Below, in pieces: positions 11,638 through 22,959 of a DNA stretch of 64,000 nucleotides (position 1 is the stretch's first letter; every line of letters starts with the position of its first letter). The stretch lies in NCBI GenBank assembly GCA_030035585.1, contig CM057469.1:20578501-20642500 (forward strand), given 5' to 3'. This DNA is from Dugong dugon. Its lineage: Eukaryota; Chordata; Mammalia; Sirenia; Dugongidae. The notes under the pieces were generated by a model. The model had not been told where the DNA came from. It saw only the letters and a program-made list of their open reading frames with translations, and did not search any database. Made by a program: the position numbers and the translations under genes.

Positions 11638-12090
11638 TCTGAGGACAAACAGCTTCAGCTCACAGGCAGAACCTAGGACGCAGGATTGTATGAGCCAGAT
11701 ACCAATCTAGGAAATGAACTCTCCAGGACTATCCAAAACCAAAAGAAATACAACAGGGAATAGGAGCAGTTAATAAATGACCACAACATCAAAACAATGA
11801 AGAGGGAATAAACGGCATAGGTATAGAACCATCTAATGGAGAGGAAGGCAAGGCAATACCAAGTGATGGTAGACTGCTTCAAACTTAGAAAGATAAGGGT
11901 AAAATTCATGGTAACCACAAAGAAAATTAACAAACATAAAAATAAAGATGAAAAACATAAAGTCTCAGCAAAAACAAAACCTACAAAAACAAAAGAAATG
12001 AAAAAAAAAATCCACAAACACAAGCAACTCAGCAAAAGAGAGTAAGAAGAACAAAGAAAACTTCAGCACCACGAAAAAAAGCACTACAAA
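11638..12090 (+). other. L1 inter-ORF spacer
   Basis: A-rich sequence of about 450 bp between the ORF1 stop and the expected ORF2 start. It is long compared with the 63-bp spacer of human L1. I see no conserved gene in it. Confidence 0.7.
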
Positions 12091-15000
12091 ACGACAGCAA
12101 CAAACTCACATCTATCAATAATTATACTGAATGTAAATGGACTCAATGCACCCATAAAGAGACGGACAGTGACAGAATGGATAAGAAAACAGGATCCATC
12201 AATATGCTGTCTACAAGAGACACACCTTAGAAACAAAGATGTGAATTTATTAAAAGTCAAAGGTTGGAAAAAAATATATCAAGCTAACAACTACCAAAAA
12301 AGAGCAGGAGTGGCAATTCTAATCTCAGATAAAATAGACTTTAAAACAAAATCTACCATAAAAGACAAAGGACGACACTACATAATGATTAAGGGGACGA
12401 TCCATCATGAAGACATAACCATAATAAACATCTACGCATCCAATGACAGGGCTCCAAAATACATAAAACAAACTCTAACAACACTGAAAAGAGAAATTGA
12501 CAGTTCCACAATAATAGTAGGAGACTTCAACACACCACTCTCAGTAAAGGACAGAACAACTAAGAAGAAACTCAGCAAAGATACAGAAGACCTAAAGGGC
12601 ACAATCAGCCAACTTGACCTCATAGACATGTATAGAACACTCCATCCAACCGCTGCAAAGTACACATTCTTTTCCAATGCACACGGAACATTCTCCAGAA
12701 TAGACCACATCTTAGGTCACAGAGCAATCATCAGCAAGATCCAAAACGCTGAGATAATTCAAAGTATCTTCTCTGACCACAATGCCATCAAGGTAGAAAT
12801 TAACAACAGAAAGAGCAAAGAAAAAGAATCAATCACAAGGAAACAGAATAATACACTGCTTCCACATCACTGGGTAATAGAAGAAATCAGAGATGGAATC
12901 AAAAAATTCCTAGAATCAAATGAGAATGAAAACACATCATACCAAAACCTTTGGGACACAGCAAAGGCAGTCCTCAGAGGACAATTTATAGCAATAGATG
13001 CACATATCAAAAAAGAAGAAAGGGACAAAATCAAAACATTAACTACAGAACTCAAACAAATAGAAAGAGAACAGCAAAAAAAAGCCCACAACCACTGGAA
13101 GAAAGGGAATAGTAAAGATCAGAGCAGAAATAAATGAAATAGAGAAGAGAAAAACAATAGAAAGAATCAACAAAACCAAAAGTTGGTTCTTTGAAAGAAT
13201 CAACAAAATCGACAAACCACTGGCCAGACTGACAAAAGAAAAACAGGAGAGGGCACAAATAACCCAAATAAGAAATGAAATGGGGGACATTACAACAGAC
13301 CCAACTGAAATAAAAAGGATTATAACATAATATTATGAAAAACTATACTCCAACAAATTTGAAAACCTAGAGGAAATGGATAAATTTCTAGAAACACACG
13401 GCCTACCCAAACTACAACAAAGTGATGTTGAAAATCTGAACAGACCCATAACAAGAGAAGAGATTGAAAAGGTAATAAAAAACTCCCAACCAAAAAAAGA
13501 CCTGGCCCAGAGGGCTTCACGGGAGAATTCTACAAAACATTTCCAGAAGAGATTGTACCAGTACTACTCAAGCTATTTCAGAGCATAGAAGACGAAGCAA
13601 CACTTTCAAATTCATTCTATGAAGCCAGCATAATGCTGATACCAAAACCAGGCAAAGACGTCACAAAAAAAGAAAATTACAGACCAATATCTCTCATGAA
13701 TATAGATGCAAAAATTCTCAGCAAACTTCTAGCCAACAGAATTCAGCATCATATCAAAAAAATAATACACCACGACTAGCTAAGATTCATACCAGGTATG
13801 CAAGGATGGTTCAACATTAGAAATCAATCAACGTAATCCACCACATAAATAAAAACAAAGAAAAGAATCACATGATCATCTCATTTGACGCAGAAAAGGC
13901 ATTTGACAAAGTCCAACACCCATTCCTGATAAAAACTCTCAATAAAATAGGTATAGAAGGGAAATTTCTCAACATAATAAAGGGCATCTATGGAAAACCA
14001 ACGACCAACATCATTCTTAATGGAGGGAGGCTGAAAACATTCCCCTTGAAAACAGGAACGAGACAAGGATGCCCTTTATTACCATTCCTATTTAACATTG
14101 TGCTGGAAGTTCTAGCTAGAGCAATAAGGCAAGAGGAAGAAATAAAGGGCATCCAAATTGGTAATGAAGAAGTTAAACTGTCCCTGTTTGCAGATGATAT
14201 GATACTATACATAGAAAACCCTAAAGACTCCATGAGAAATCTATTGGAACTAATAGAAAGATTCAGCAGAGTAGCAGGATACAAGATAAACATTCAAAAA
14301 TCAGTTGGATTCCTATATAGCAGTAAGGAGGATGATGAAAAGGAAATCAGAAAAACAATACCATTTTCAATAGCCCCTAAAAAGATCAAATACTTAGGAA
14401 TAAATCTGACCAGGGATGTAAAGGATCTATACAAAGAAAACTATAAAACACTACTGCATGAACCCAAAGGGACCTACATAAATGGAAAAACATTCCATGC
14501 TCATGGATAGGCAGACTCAACATTGTGAAAATGTCAATTCTACCCAAAGCAATTTACAAATACAACACAATCCCGATCCAAATACCAACAACATTCTTCA
14601 AAGAGAAGGAAAAACTAATCATTACCTTTATATGGAAAGGGAAGAAGCCCCGAATAAGTAAAGCACTACTGAAGAAGAAGAAGAAAGTTGGAGAACTCAC
14701 ACTACCTGACTTCAGAACCTACTATACAGCTACAGTAGTCAAAACAGCCTGGTACTGGTACAACGACAGATACATCAACCAATGGAACAGAATTGAGAAC
14801 CCAGATGTAAATCCATCCACCTACGGCCACCTGATCTTCGACAAGGGCCCAAAGTCCATTAAATGGGGAAAAGGCAGTCTTTTTAACAAATGGTGCTGGC
14901 AAAACTGGATATCCATCTGCAAAAAAATGAAACAGGACCCACCGTATACAAAAACTACTTCAAAATGGATCAAAGATCTGAATATAAAGCCTAAAACTAT

Positions 15001-15902
15001 AAAGTTCATAGAAGAAAAAATAGGACCAACACTTCAGGCCTTAATACATGGCATTAACAGGATATAAACCATAACCACCTATGCACAAAACCCAACAGAT
15101 AAGCTAGATAACTGGGATCTTCTAAAAAAAACACCTATGCTCTACAAAAGACTTCACCAAAAGAGTAAAAAGAGAACCTACAGACTGGGAAAACAATTTT
15201 GGACAGTACAAGTCAGACAAAGGTCTAATCTCCATAATCTACAAGAAAATCCAACACCTCTACAACAAAAAGACAAATAATCCTATTAAAAAATGGGCAG
15301 AGGAAATGAACAGACACTTCACCAAAGAAGACATTCAAATGGCCAACAGACACATGAGGAAATGCTCGTGATCACTAGCCGTTAGAGAAATGCAAATTAA
15401 AACCACCATGAAATACCATCTCACCCCGGCATTTCTGGCACGAATTAGAAACACTGGAAATAACAAATGTTGGAGTGGCTGTGGGGAGATGGGAACTCTT
15501 GTGCACTGCTGGTGGGAATGCAAAATGATACAACCATTTTGGAAAATGATATGGCACGTCCTCAGAAAGGTAGAAATAGACATACCATTCGATCCAGCAA
15601 TCCCACTCCTAGGAATATATCCTAGAGAAATAAGAGTCGTCACTCGAATAGACATACGCACATCTATGTTCATGGCAGCATTGTTCACAATAGCAAAACG
15701 ATGGAAACAAGCTAGATGCCCATCAACAGATGAATGGATAAACAAACTATGGTACATACACACAATGGAGTACTATGCAAAGAGAAAGAACAACAACGAA
15801 TCTGTGAACCATCGCATAACATGGATGAAACTGGAGGACATTATGCTGAGTGAAATAAGTCGATCACAAAAGGACAAATATTGTATGAGACCTCTATTGT
15901 AA
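12091..15902 (+). pseudogene. L1 ORF2p (endonuclease/reverse transcriptase), broken
   Basis: In active elements ORF2p nicks target DNA and reverse-transcribes L1 RNA. Sequence order: an apurinic-type endonuclease with ILNVNGLNAPIK, CCLQETHL, VGDFNTPLS, RIDHILG and SDHNAIKVE; reverse transcriptase with [19 protein letters not shown] and the active site [12 protein letters not shown] near 14188; then a Cys-rich C-terminus with [11 protein letters not shown] and LVHCWWECK. The expected start appears as ACG (12091). Lesions: frameshift near the A8 run at 13076-13083; TAA at 13328-13330; frameshift at the A7 run near 13492; TAG at 13777-13779; frameshifts near 13815-13833 and 14468; a shift between 15067 and 15390; TGA at 15369-15371. 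The stop is TAA at 15900. A dead copy. Confidence 0.92.
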
Positions 15903-17093
15903 AAACCCATGAAAAAGTTCACACACAAAATGTAACAATCTTTGTTGGTTACCAGGGATGGGAGGGGTGGGGGGGAAACACTAAATAGGCAATAGATAAG
16001 TGGTATCTTGGGTGAAGGGTGAGACAGTACACAGTACAGGGGAAACTAGCACAACCTGTAAAAGGAAAGGTCACGGAAGCCCCATAGACACATCCAAACT
16101 CCCTGAGGGACTGAATTGCTGGGCGGAGGGCTCTGGGGACCATGGTCTCGGGGAACATCTAGCTCAATTGGCATGACACAGCTTATAAAGACAATGCTCT
16201 ACATTCTACCTTGGTGAGTAGTATCTGGGATCTTAAAAGCCTGGGAGCGGCCATCTAAGATACTCCACTGGTCTCATCCCTTCGGGAGCAAGGGTGAATG
16301 AAGAGAACAGGATACAAGGAAAAGATTAGTCCAAAGGACTAACTGTCCACAGCTACCAACGCCTCCACCGGACTGAGTCCAGTACAGCTAGATGGTGCGC
16401 AGCTATCACCACTGACTGCTCTGACCAGGATCACAACAGAGGGTTCTGGACAGAGCTGGAGAAGGATGTACAGCATAATTCTAACTCACAAAAAAAAAAA
16501 AAAAGACCAGATTTACTGGCCTAAAGAAGACTGGAGAAACCCTGAGAGTATGGCCTCCAGACACCCTTTTAGCTCAGTGGTGAAGTTACCTCCAAGGTTC
16601 ACTGTTCAGTCTGGGAGTGGATAGCCCCGTAAAACCAAATGAGACTAATGAGGTACAGGAGTCCAGTGACAAGGCCCAGAAGGCAGAAGGGGACAAGGAA
16701 GCTGGTGATAGGGAACCCAAGGTTGAGTAAGGATATTGTTGATGTGTTGTGAGATTGTTAACCATTGTCATAGGGCAGCATTTGTAGGAACTGTTAAATG
16801 AGAAACTATTTTGTTCTGTAAGCCTTCATCTTAAGTGAGAATAACAGCACAATTAGAAGAGCATAGTCAATGTCACTGAACTGTGTATGTAGAAATTTTT
16901 GAAATGGTGTATCTTTGACTATGTGTATTTTCACCAAAAAAAAAAAAAAAAAGGTTGAGAATTTAGAGGGTTAATATGTTGTGGGGTTGTTAACCAATGT
17001 CATAAAACAACATGTGTACTACTGTTTCATGAGAAACTATTTGTTCTGTAAGCCTTCACCTGACGTACAATAAAATTAAAAAAAAAAAACAAC
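15903..17093 (+). other. L1 3'UTR with repeated terminal modules and A-tail
   Basis: About 1.2 kb. The 3' terminal module (gttaaccaatgtcataaaac, gagaaactattt, gttctgtaagccttcacctg) occurs twice, at about 16700-16840 and 16957-17070. An internal A16-18 tract at about 16936-16953 separates them. A second internal A-run lies at about 16490-16504. This suggests the 3'UTR grew by fusing polyadenylated ends. The final tail is short and A-rich. Confidence 0.8.
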
Positions 17094-17111
17094 AAAAACT
17101 CAAAAGTGGGA
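17094..17111. repeat. Right target-site duplication of full-length L1
   Basis: aaaaactcaaaagtggga, matching 8129-8146 at all 18 positions. Confidence 0.93.
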
Positions 17112-17345
17112 TCATACATTTGTCCTTTTGTGTCTGACTTATTTCACTTTAAATTGGGTCTCTTATTGACAGCGTATACTTGTATAATATTTTCTTACCC
17201 TTTCTGTCAGTCTCTCCCTTTTGATTGGAGAGCTTAAACAATTTATATTTAAAGTAATTGCCAGTAAGGAAGGACTTAGTCCTGCTGCTTTGTCATTTGT
17301 TTTGTGTGTCTCAGATATATTTTTTTCCCTCATTTCCTCCAATAC
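17112..17345 (-). mobile_element. Old antisense L1, right part
   Basis: Antisense L1 resumes after the full-length L1 (ttaaattgggtctcttattg, then ctctcccttttgattggaga). It breaks up after about 17345. Confidence 0.65.
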
Positions 17346-17449
17346 TGCCTTTTTGGTGTCTAGTGGAAAGAGAGAGCTGTTTAAGTAAAGGGAAGAGTGA
17401 GGAAGAACATACAAGGTAAATATTTATACAAAGGCTCTGGCATATTTTA

Positions 17450-18130
17450 GAAGCTAAAGGAAAACCATCGAGGCTAGAATGAATGGAGAGAGAGAAAGAG
17501 TGGATAAGAAGAGGATGGAAAGACAGGCAGTGGTCAAATTATGCAGGGCCTTATATGCCATGGAAAGGAATTTGGATTTATGTTTCTAAAGGCAAATGGG
17601 AAGCCACTCAAAGTTGTGAAGTGGAAGAACAATGTGATTCAATTTACATTTTGCTTTTGCTAATGTGTACAGCATGAACTGAAAAGAACACATTCTCATG
17701 AAGCAAAAATTATAATAAGGAAAGACAGATAACAAATAAAAGAAATAAGTAAAATAAAGCAGAAAGGTAAACAGGGAGTACTGGGTGAATAGCGTACAGT
17801 TTAAAATAAGGTCGTCAGAAGATGACACTTGAACAATGACTTGAAGGCATTAAGCTAGTGATTCATAAAAATATCAAAGGTAACAGTGCTCCAGGAAAAG
17901 GGAACAGCAAGTACAAGGGTCCTAAAGTGGCAGAGTATCTAGTGTACGCAAGAAACAGCAGGGAAACCGGTGTAGCAAGAGCAGAGTGATGGGGAGAGAA
18001 AAGTAGGAGATGAGGGCACAGAGGTAATGGGAGGTCAGACTGTGAAGGACCTTGTAGATCATTATAAGTATCTTTCCATTCTCATCTGTTGAACATTCTC
18101 TAACCCTCCAGGTATATAAGGAACTTTGCT
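17450..18130 (+). repeat. Ancient interspersed repeat, family not assigned
   Basis: Contains the widespread mammalian motif tatgcagggccttatatgcc, followed by catggaaaggaatttggatt and gggaagccactcaaag. Similar blocks recur at about 52560-53060 and 54840-55060. I recognise it as an old dispersed repeat but cannot place the family. No coding frame. Confidence 0.5.
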
Positions 18131-18231
18131 CATTCTGTCCGTTTTGCCTGAATGGCATTCACTTCCCACCTCTCTCTGCTTCCTTCCACATTATGCTAAA
18201 GTATCACCTTTCTTGTAGACTTTATTAAAAA

Positions 18232-18402
18232 GGAAACCCTGGTGGTGTAGTGGATAAGAGCTACAGCTGCTAACCAAAAGGTCAGCAGTTCAAATCTGCC
18301 AGGCATTCCTTGGAAACTCTATGGGGGCACTTCTACTCTGTCCTATAGGGTTGCTATGAGTAGGAATCGACTCAATGGCAGTGGGTTTGGTTTTGGGGTT
18401 GG
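18232..18402 (+). mobile_element. AfroSINE, short form, with target duplication
   Basis: Starts aaccctggtggtgtagtgga (A-box region), then B-box-like agttcaaatctgcc, then the body, then the RTE-like tail gaatcgactcaatggcagtg. Flanked by tttattaaaaa on both sides (18221-18231 and 18403-18413). Confidence 0.92.
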
Positions 18403-18413
18403 TTTATTAAAAA

Positions 18414-18644
18414 AACAACAGATGTATTAAGATATAATTCACATACCATAAAATTCACTCATTTACAGTATACAAGTCAAAGATTTTAGTATATTCAGAG
18501 TTGTACAATCATCATCACAATCGATTTTAGAACATTTTAATCAACCCAAAAAGAAATTCCATATCTACTAGCAGTCACTTCCCATTTCCTTCCTTTTCTG
18601 ATGCCCTCAGCCCTAGCAACTGCTAATCTACTTCCTATTTCTAT
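18414..18644 (-). mobile_element. Old antisense L1 3'UTR, left of RTE
   Basis: Classic antisense old-L1 3' end (attaagatataattcacata, then aattttaatcaacccaaaaa-like sequence, then ctgctaatctacttcctatt). It continues at 20111 after the RTE insertion. Confidence 0.8.
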
Positions 18645-20110
18645 GTTGTTGTTGTTAGGTGACATCTAGTCTGTTCCAATTCATAGCGACCCTTTGTACA
18701 ATAGAATGAAACACTGCCTGGTTCGGCGATACCCTCACAATCACTGCTATGCCTGAGCCCACTGCTGCAGCCACTGTGTCAGTCCATCTTGTATTCCTCT
18801 CTTTTGCTGACTCTCTACTTCATCAAGCATGGTGTTCTTCTCCAGGGACTGGTCCCTCCTGATAACATGTCCAAAGTACATCAGATGAAGTCTCACCATC
18901 CTCACTTCTAAGGAGCATTTGGGATGTACTTCTTCCAAGACAAATTTGTTTATTCTTCTGGCAGCCTATGGTGTATTCAATATTCTTCACCAACACCATA
19001 ATTCAAAGGCATCAATTCTTCTTCAGTCCTCCTTACTCATTGTCCAGCTTTCACATGCATATGAGACCATTGAAAATACCATGCCTTGGGTCAGGTGCAC
19101 TTTAGACCTCAAAATGTCATCTTTGCTTTTCAACCCTTTAAAGAGGTCTTTTGCAGCAGATTTGCCCAATGCAACATGTCATTTGATTTCTTGACTGCTA
19201 CTTCCATGGGCGTTGATAGTGGATCCAAGTAAAATGAAATCCTCGACAACTTCAATCTTTTCTCTGTTTATCATGATGTTGCTTATTGGTCCATTTGTGA
19301 GGATTTTTGTTTTCTTTCTGTTGAGGGTGCAATCTACTATGAAGGCTGTAGTCTTTGATCTTCATCTGTAAGTGCTTCAAGTCCTCTTCACTTTCAGCAA
19401 GCAAGGTTGTGCCATCTGCATATCACAGGTTGTTAATAAGTCTTCCTTCAATCCTGATGCAGTGTTCTTCTTGACATAGTCCAGCTTCTTGGATTATTTG
19501 CTCAGCATACAGGTTGAATAAATACAGTCATAAGATACAACCCTGACGCACACCTTTCCTGATTTTAAACCATGCAGTATCCCCTTGCTCTGTTCGAATG
19601 ACTGCCTCTTGGTCTATGTACAGGTTCCTCATGAGCACAAGTAAATGTTCTGGAATTCCATTCTTTGGAATGTTATCCATAATTTGTTATGATCCACACA
19701 GTCGAATGCCTTAGCATAGTCAAAAAAACACAGGTAAACATCTTTCTAGTATTTTCTTCTTTCAGGCAAGATTCATCTGACATCAGCAATGATATCCCTC
19801 GTTCCACGTCTTCTTCTGAATCTGGCTTGAACTTCTGGCAGTTCCCTGTCGACGTACTGCTGTAACCACTTTTGAATTATCTTCAGCAAAATTTTACTTG
19901 CATGTGATATTAATGATATTGCTCAATAATTTCCACATTCTGTTGGATCACCTTACTTTGGAATAGGCACAAATATGGATCTCTTCCAGTCAGTTGGCCA
20001 GGTAGCTATCTTCCAAATTTCTTGACATAGATGAATGAGCACCTCCAGCACTGCATCTGTTTGTTGAAACATCTCAAATGGTATTCCGTCAACTCCTGGA
20101 GTCTGTAGAT
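18645..20110 (-). mobile_element. BovB-like RTE LINE, 5'-truncated
   Basis: The 3' end lies at the left: gttgttgttgttaggtgaca is the reverse of a (CAA)n-tailed RTE. The minus strand translates in broken frames to reverse transcriptase; the active site reads YADG (codons across 19422-19411) in the context YADGTTLLAESEEDLK, where active RTEs have YADD. Several stops are present, so it is dead. Its tail matches the 42950-43195 element and the tails of the SINEs here, which supports RTE-driven SINE spread. BovB-type RTEs in Afrotheria are generally attributed to horizontal transfer. Confidence 0.85.
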
Positions 20111-20383
20111 ACGACTATTCTGGACATTTCATGTAAATGGAATCATACAATATGTGGTCTTTCATGCCTGGCTTCTTTCACTTAGCATAATGTTTTCAAG
20201 GTTCATCCATATTATAGAATATATCAGTGCTTCATTTTTTCTTTTGACAGGCAAATAATATTCCACTGGCTATAAATTAACATTATATATCACAATTTGT
20301 TTATCCATTTGCCCATTGATGGACATTTGTGTTATTTCCAATCTTTGGCTATTACAAATAATGCCACTATGACCATTCTTGTA
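20111..20383 (-). mobile_element. Old antisense L1, right of RTE
   Basis: Antisense L1 continues (gtaaatggaatcatacaata, then ttagcataatgttttcaagg, then aataatattccactggct). It ends at the TA dinucleotide used by the Tigger. Confidence 0.8.
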
Positions 20384-20697
20384 CAGTGATACCTCGGAGA
20401 TATTGCGGGTTCGGTTCCAGACCACTGCAATAAAGCGAATATCGCAATAAAGTGAGTCACACAAATTTTTTGGTTTCCCTGTGCATATAAAAGTTATGTC
20501 TGCACTATTCTGTAGTCTATTAAGAGTGCAATAGCATAATGTATAAAAAGTGTACATACCTTTATTAAAAAATACTTTATTGCTAAAAAATGCTAACCAT
20601 CATCTGAGCCTTTAGCAAGTCTCAATCTTTTTGCTGGTGGAGGGTCTTGCTGGGATGTTGATGGCTGCTGACTTATCAGGGTAGTGGTTGCTGAAGG

Positions 20698-22550
20698 CTA
20701 GGGTGGCTGTGGCAATTTCTTAAAATAAGACAACAGTGAAGTCTGCCTCATCGATTGACTCTTCCTTTCACGAAAGATTTCTCTGTAGCATGTGATGCTA
20801 TTTGATAGCATTTTACCCACAGTAGAGTTTTTTTCAAAATTGAAGTCAATCCTCTCAAACCCTGCTGCTGCTTTATCAACTAAGTTTATGTAATATTCTA
20901 AAGCCTTTATTGTCATTTCAACAATGTTCACAGCATCTTCACCAGGAGTAGATTCCATCTCAATAAACCACTTTCTTTGCTCATCCATAAGAAGCAACTC
21001 CTAATCCATTAAAGTTTTATCATGAGATTGCAGCAATTCAGTCACATCTTTAGGATCCACTACTAATTCTAGTTCTCTTGCTATTTCCACCACATCTGCA
21101 GTTACTTCCTCCACTGAAGTCTTGAATCTCTCAAAGCCATCCATGAAGGTTGGAATCAACTTCTTCCAAACTCCTGTTACTGTTAATATTTTGACCTCCT
21201 CCCATGAATCACGAATGTTCTTAATGGCATCTAGAAGGTTTTCAATTTTCTTTGGCCAGATCCTTCAGAGGAATCACTGTCTAGGGCAGCTATAGCCTGA
21301 TGAAATGTATTTCTTAAATATTAAGAACTGAAAGTTGAAATTACTCCCTGATCCATGGGCTGAAGAATGGTTGTTGTGTTAGCAGGCATAAAAACAACAT
21401 TAATCTCCTTGAACATCTCCATCAGAGCTCTTGGGTGACCAGGTGCATTGTCAATGAGCAGTAATATTTGGAATGGAATCTTTTTTTCTGAGCAGTAGGT
21501 CTCAACAGTGGGCTTAAAATATTTAGTATACCATGCTGTAAACAGATGTGCTGTCATCTAAGCTTTTTTGTTCTATTTATAGAGCACAGGCAGAGAAGAT
21601 TTAGCATAATTCTTAAGGGCCCTAGGATTTTCAGAATGGTAAATGAGCACTGGCTTCAACTGAAAATCAACAGCTGCATTAGCCCCTAACAAGAGAGTCA
21701 CCCTGTCCTCTGAAGCTGTGAAGCCAGGCATTGACTTCTCCTCTCTAGCTATGTAAGTCCGGGATGGCATCTTCTTCCAGTATAAGGCAGTTTCATCTAC
21801 ATTGCAAATCTGTTGTTTAGTGTAGCCACCTTCATTTTAGCTAGATCTTATCTAAGCTACTACATCTTCTGGATAACTTCTTGTAGCTTCTACATTAGCA
21901 CTTGCTATTTCACCTTGCACTTTTATGTTATGGAGATGGCTTCTTTCCTTAAACCTCATGAACCAACCTCTGCTAGCTCCAAACTTTTCTTCGGCAGCTT
22001 CTTGGCCTCTTTCCTCCTTCATAGATTTGAAGAGAGTTAGAGCCTTACTCTGGATTAGGCTTTGGCTTAAGGGAATGTTGTGGCTGGTTTGATCTTCTAT
22101 CCAGACCACTAAAACATTCTCTGTATCAGCAATAAGGCTGTTTCGCTTATCGTCCATGTGTTCAATGGAGTAGCACTTTTAATTTCTTTCAAGAACTTTT
22201 CCTTTGCAAAAGCTGGTTATAGGGAACCCAAAGTCGAGAAGACAGAGTGTTGACATGTCGTGGGGTTGTTAAGCAATGTCATAAAACCATATGTGTACCG
22301 TTTAATGAGAAGCTAGTTTGTTCTGTAAACCTTCACCTAAAGTACAATTTAAAAAAAAAAAAAGAACTTTTCCTTTGCATTCATAACTTGGCTAATCGTT
22401 TGGTGCAAGAGGCCTAGCTTTCAGTCTGTCTCTGCTTTTGACATGCCTTCCTCACTAAGCTTAATCATTTCTAGTGTTTGAATTAAAGTCAGAGATGTAT
22501 GACTCTTCCTTTCATTCGAACATTTAGAGGCCATTGTAGAGTTATTAATT
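20698..22550 (-). pseudogene. Tigger1 transposase, broken
   Basis: Minus-strand coding remnants of a pogo-type DDE transposase. In order: ERKSHTSLTLIQTLEMIK, near 22550-22430; [20 protein letters not shown] and [14 protein letters not shown], near 22157-21852; [20 protein letters not shown], near 21770-21573; [20 protein letters not shown] with [11 protein letters not shown], near 21557-21321; and a C-terminal stretch ending [10 protein letters not shown], near 20700. Stops and frameshifts separate the blocks, and an L1 tail splits the coding region at 22209-22361. Non-functional; the parent was active before placental radiation. Confidence 0.88.
22209..22361 (+). mobile_element. Short L1 3' tail inserted in Tigger1
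   Basis: The last ~140 bp of the same L1 3'UTR (gggaacccaaagtcgagaag, then cttcacctaaagtacaattt) plus A-tail. The 18-bp duplication aagaacttttcctttgca lies at 22191-22208 and 22362-22379. A clean, severely 5'-truncated retrotransposition. Confidence 0.93.
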
Positions 22551-22959
22551 GGCCTAATTTCAGTATTGTCATGTCTCAAGGAATAGGGAGGCCCAAGGAG
22601 AGGGAGACAGATGGGGGAATTGCTGGTTGGTCGAGCAGTCAGAACACACACAACATTTATCAATTAAGTTCACTGTCTTATATGGGCGTGGTTCATAGTG
22701 CCCCAAAACAATTACAACAGTAATGTCGAAGATCACTGATTACAAATCACCATAACAGATATAATAATAATGATAAAGTCTGAAATATTGCGAGAATTAC
22801 CAAAATGTGCCACAGAGACACAAAGTGCTTGCTTGCTGTTGGAGAAACAGTTCTGATAGACTTGCTCGACACAGGGTTGCCACAAACCTTCAGTTTGTAA
22901 AAAACACAATACCTGCGGAGTGCAATAAAGTGAAGCGGGAAAAACAAGGTATGCTTGTA

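Larger units (their letters stand above)
8147..17093 (+). mobile_element. Full-length afrotherian L1, inactive
   Basis: Complete LINE-1 of about 8,947 bp: 5'UTR (8147-10625), ORF1 (10626-11637), inter-ORF spacer (11638-12090), ORF2 (12091-15902), 3'UTR (15903-about 17070) and an A-rich end. It is bounded by a perfect 18-bp duplication. It lies antisense to SDCCAG8. It is much longer than the roughly 6-kb human L1, owing to a repeated 5'UTR and a long 3'UTR. Both ORFs carry nonsense and frameshift changes, so it cannot move itself. The family resembles L1 known from elephants, but I cannot name the subfamily. Confidence 0.93.
20384..22957 (-). mobile_element. Tigger1 DNA transposon, nearly complete
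   Basis: A Tc1/mariner-pogo element. The left terminal inverted repeat begins cagtgatacctcggagatat, and the right end is a degraded ggtatgcttg. TA flanks both ends (20382-20383 and 22958-22959). Without the L1 insert and its duplication the length is about 2.4 kb, as expected for Tigger1. Transposase remnants lie on the minus strand: N-terminal HTH region (22421-22550), CENP-B-type HTH (21852-22157, [13 protein letters not shown]), DDE core (21321-21770, [11 protein letters not shown]) and C-terminal tail (20698-20997). Several stops separate them. Confidence 0.93.
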
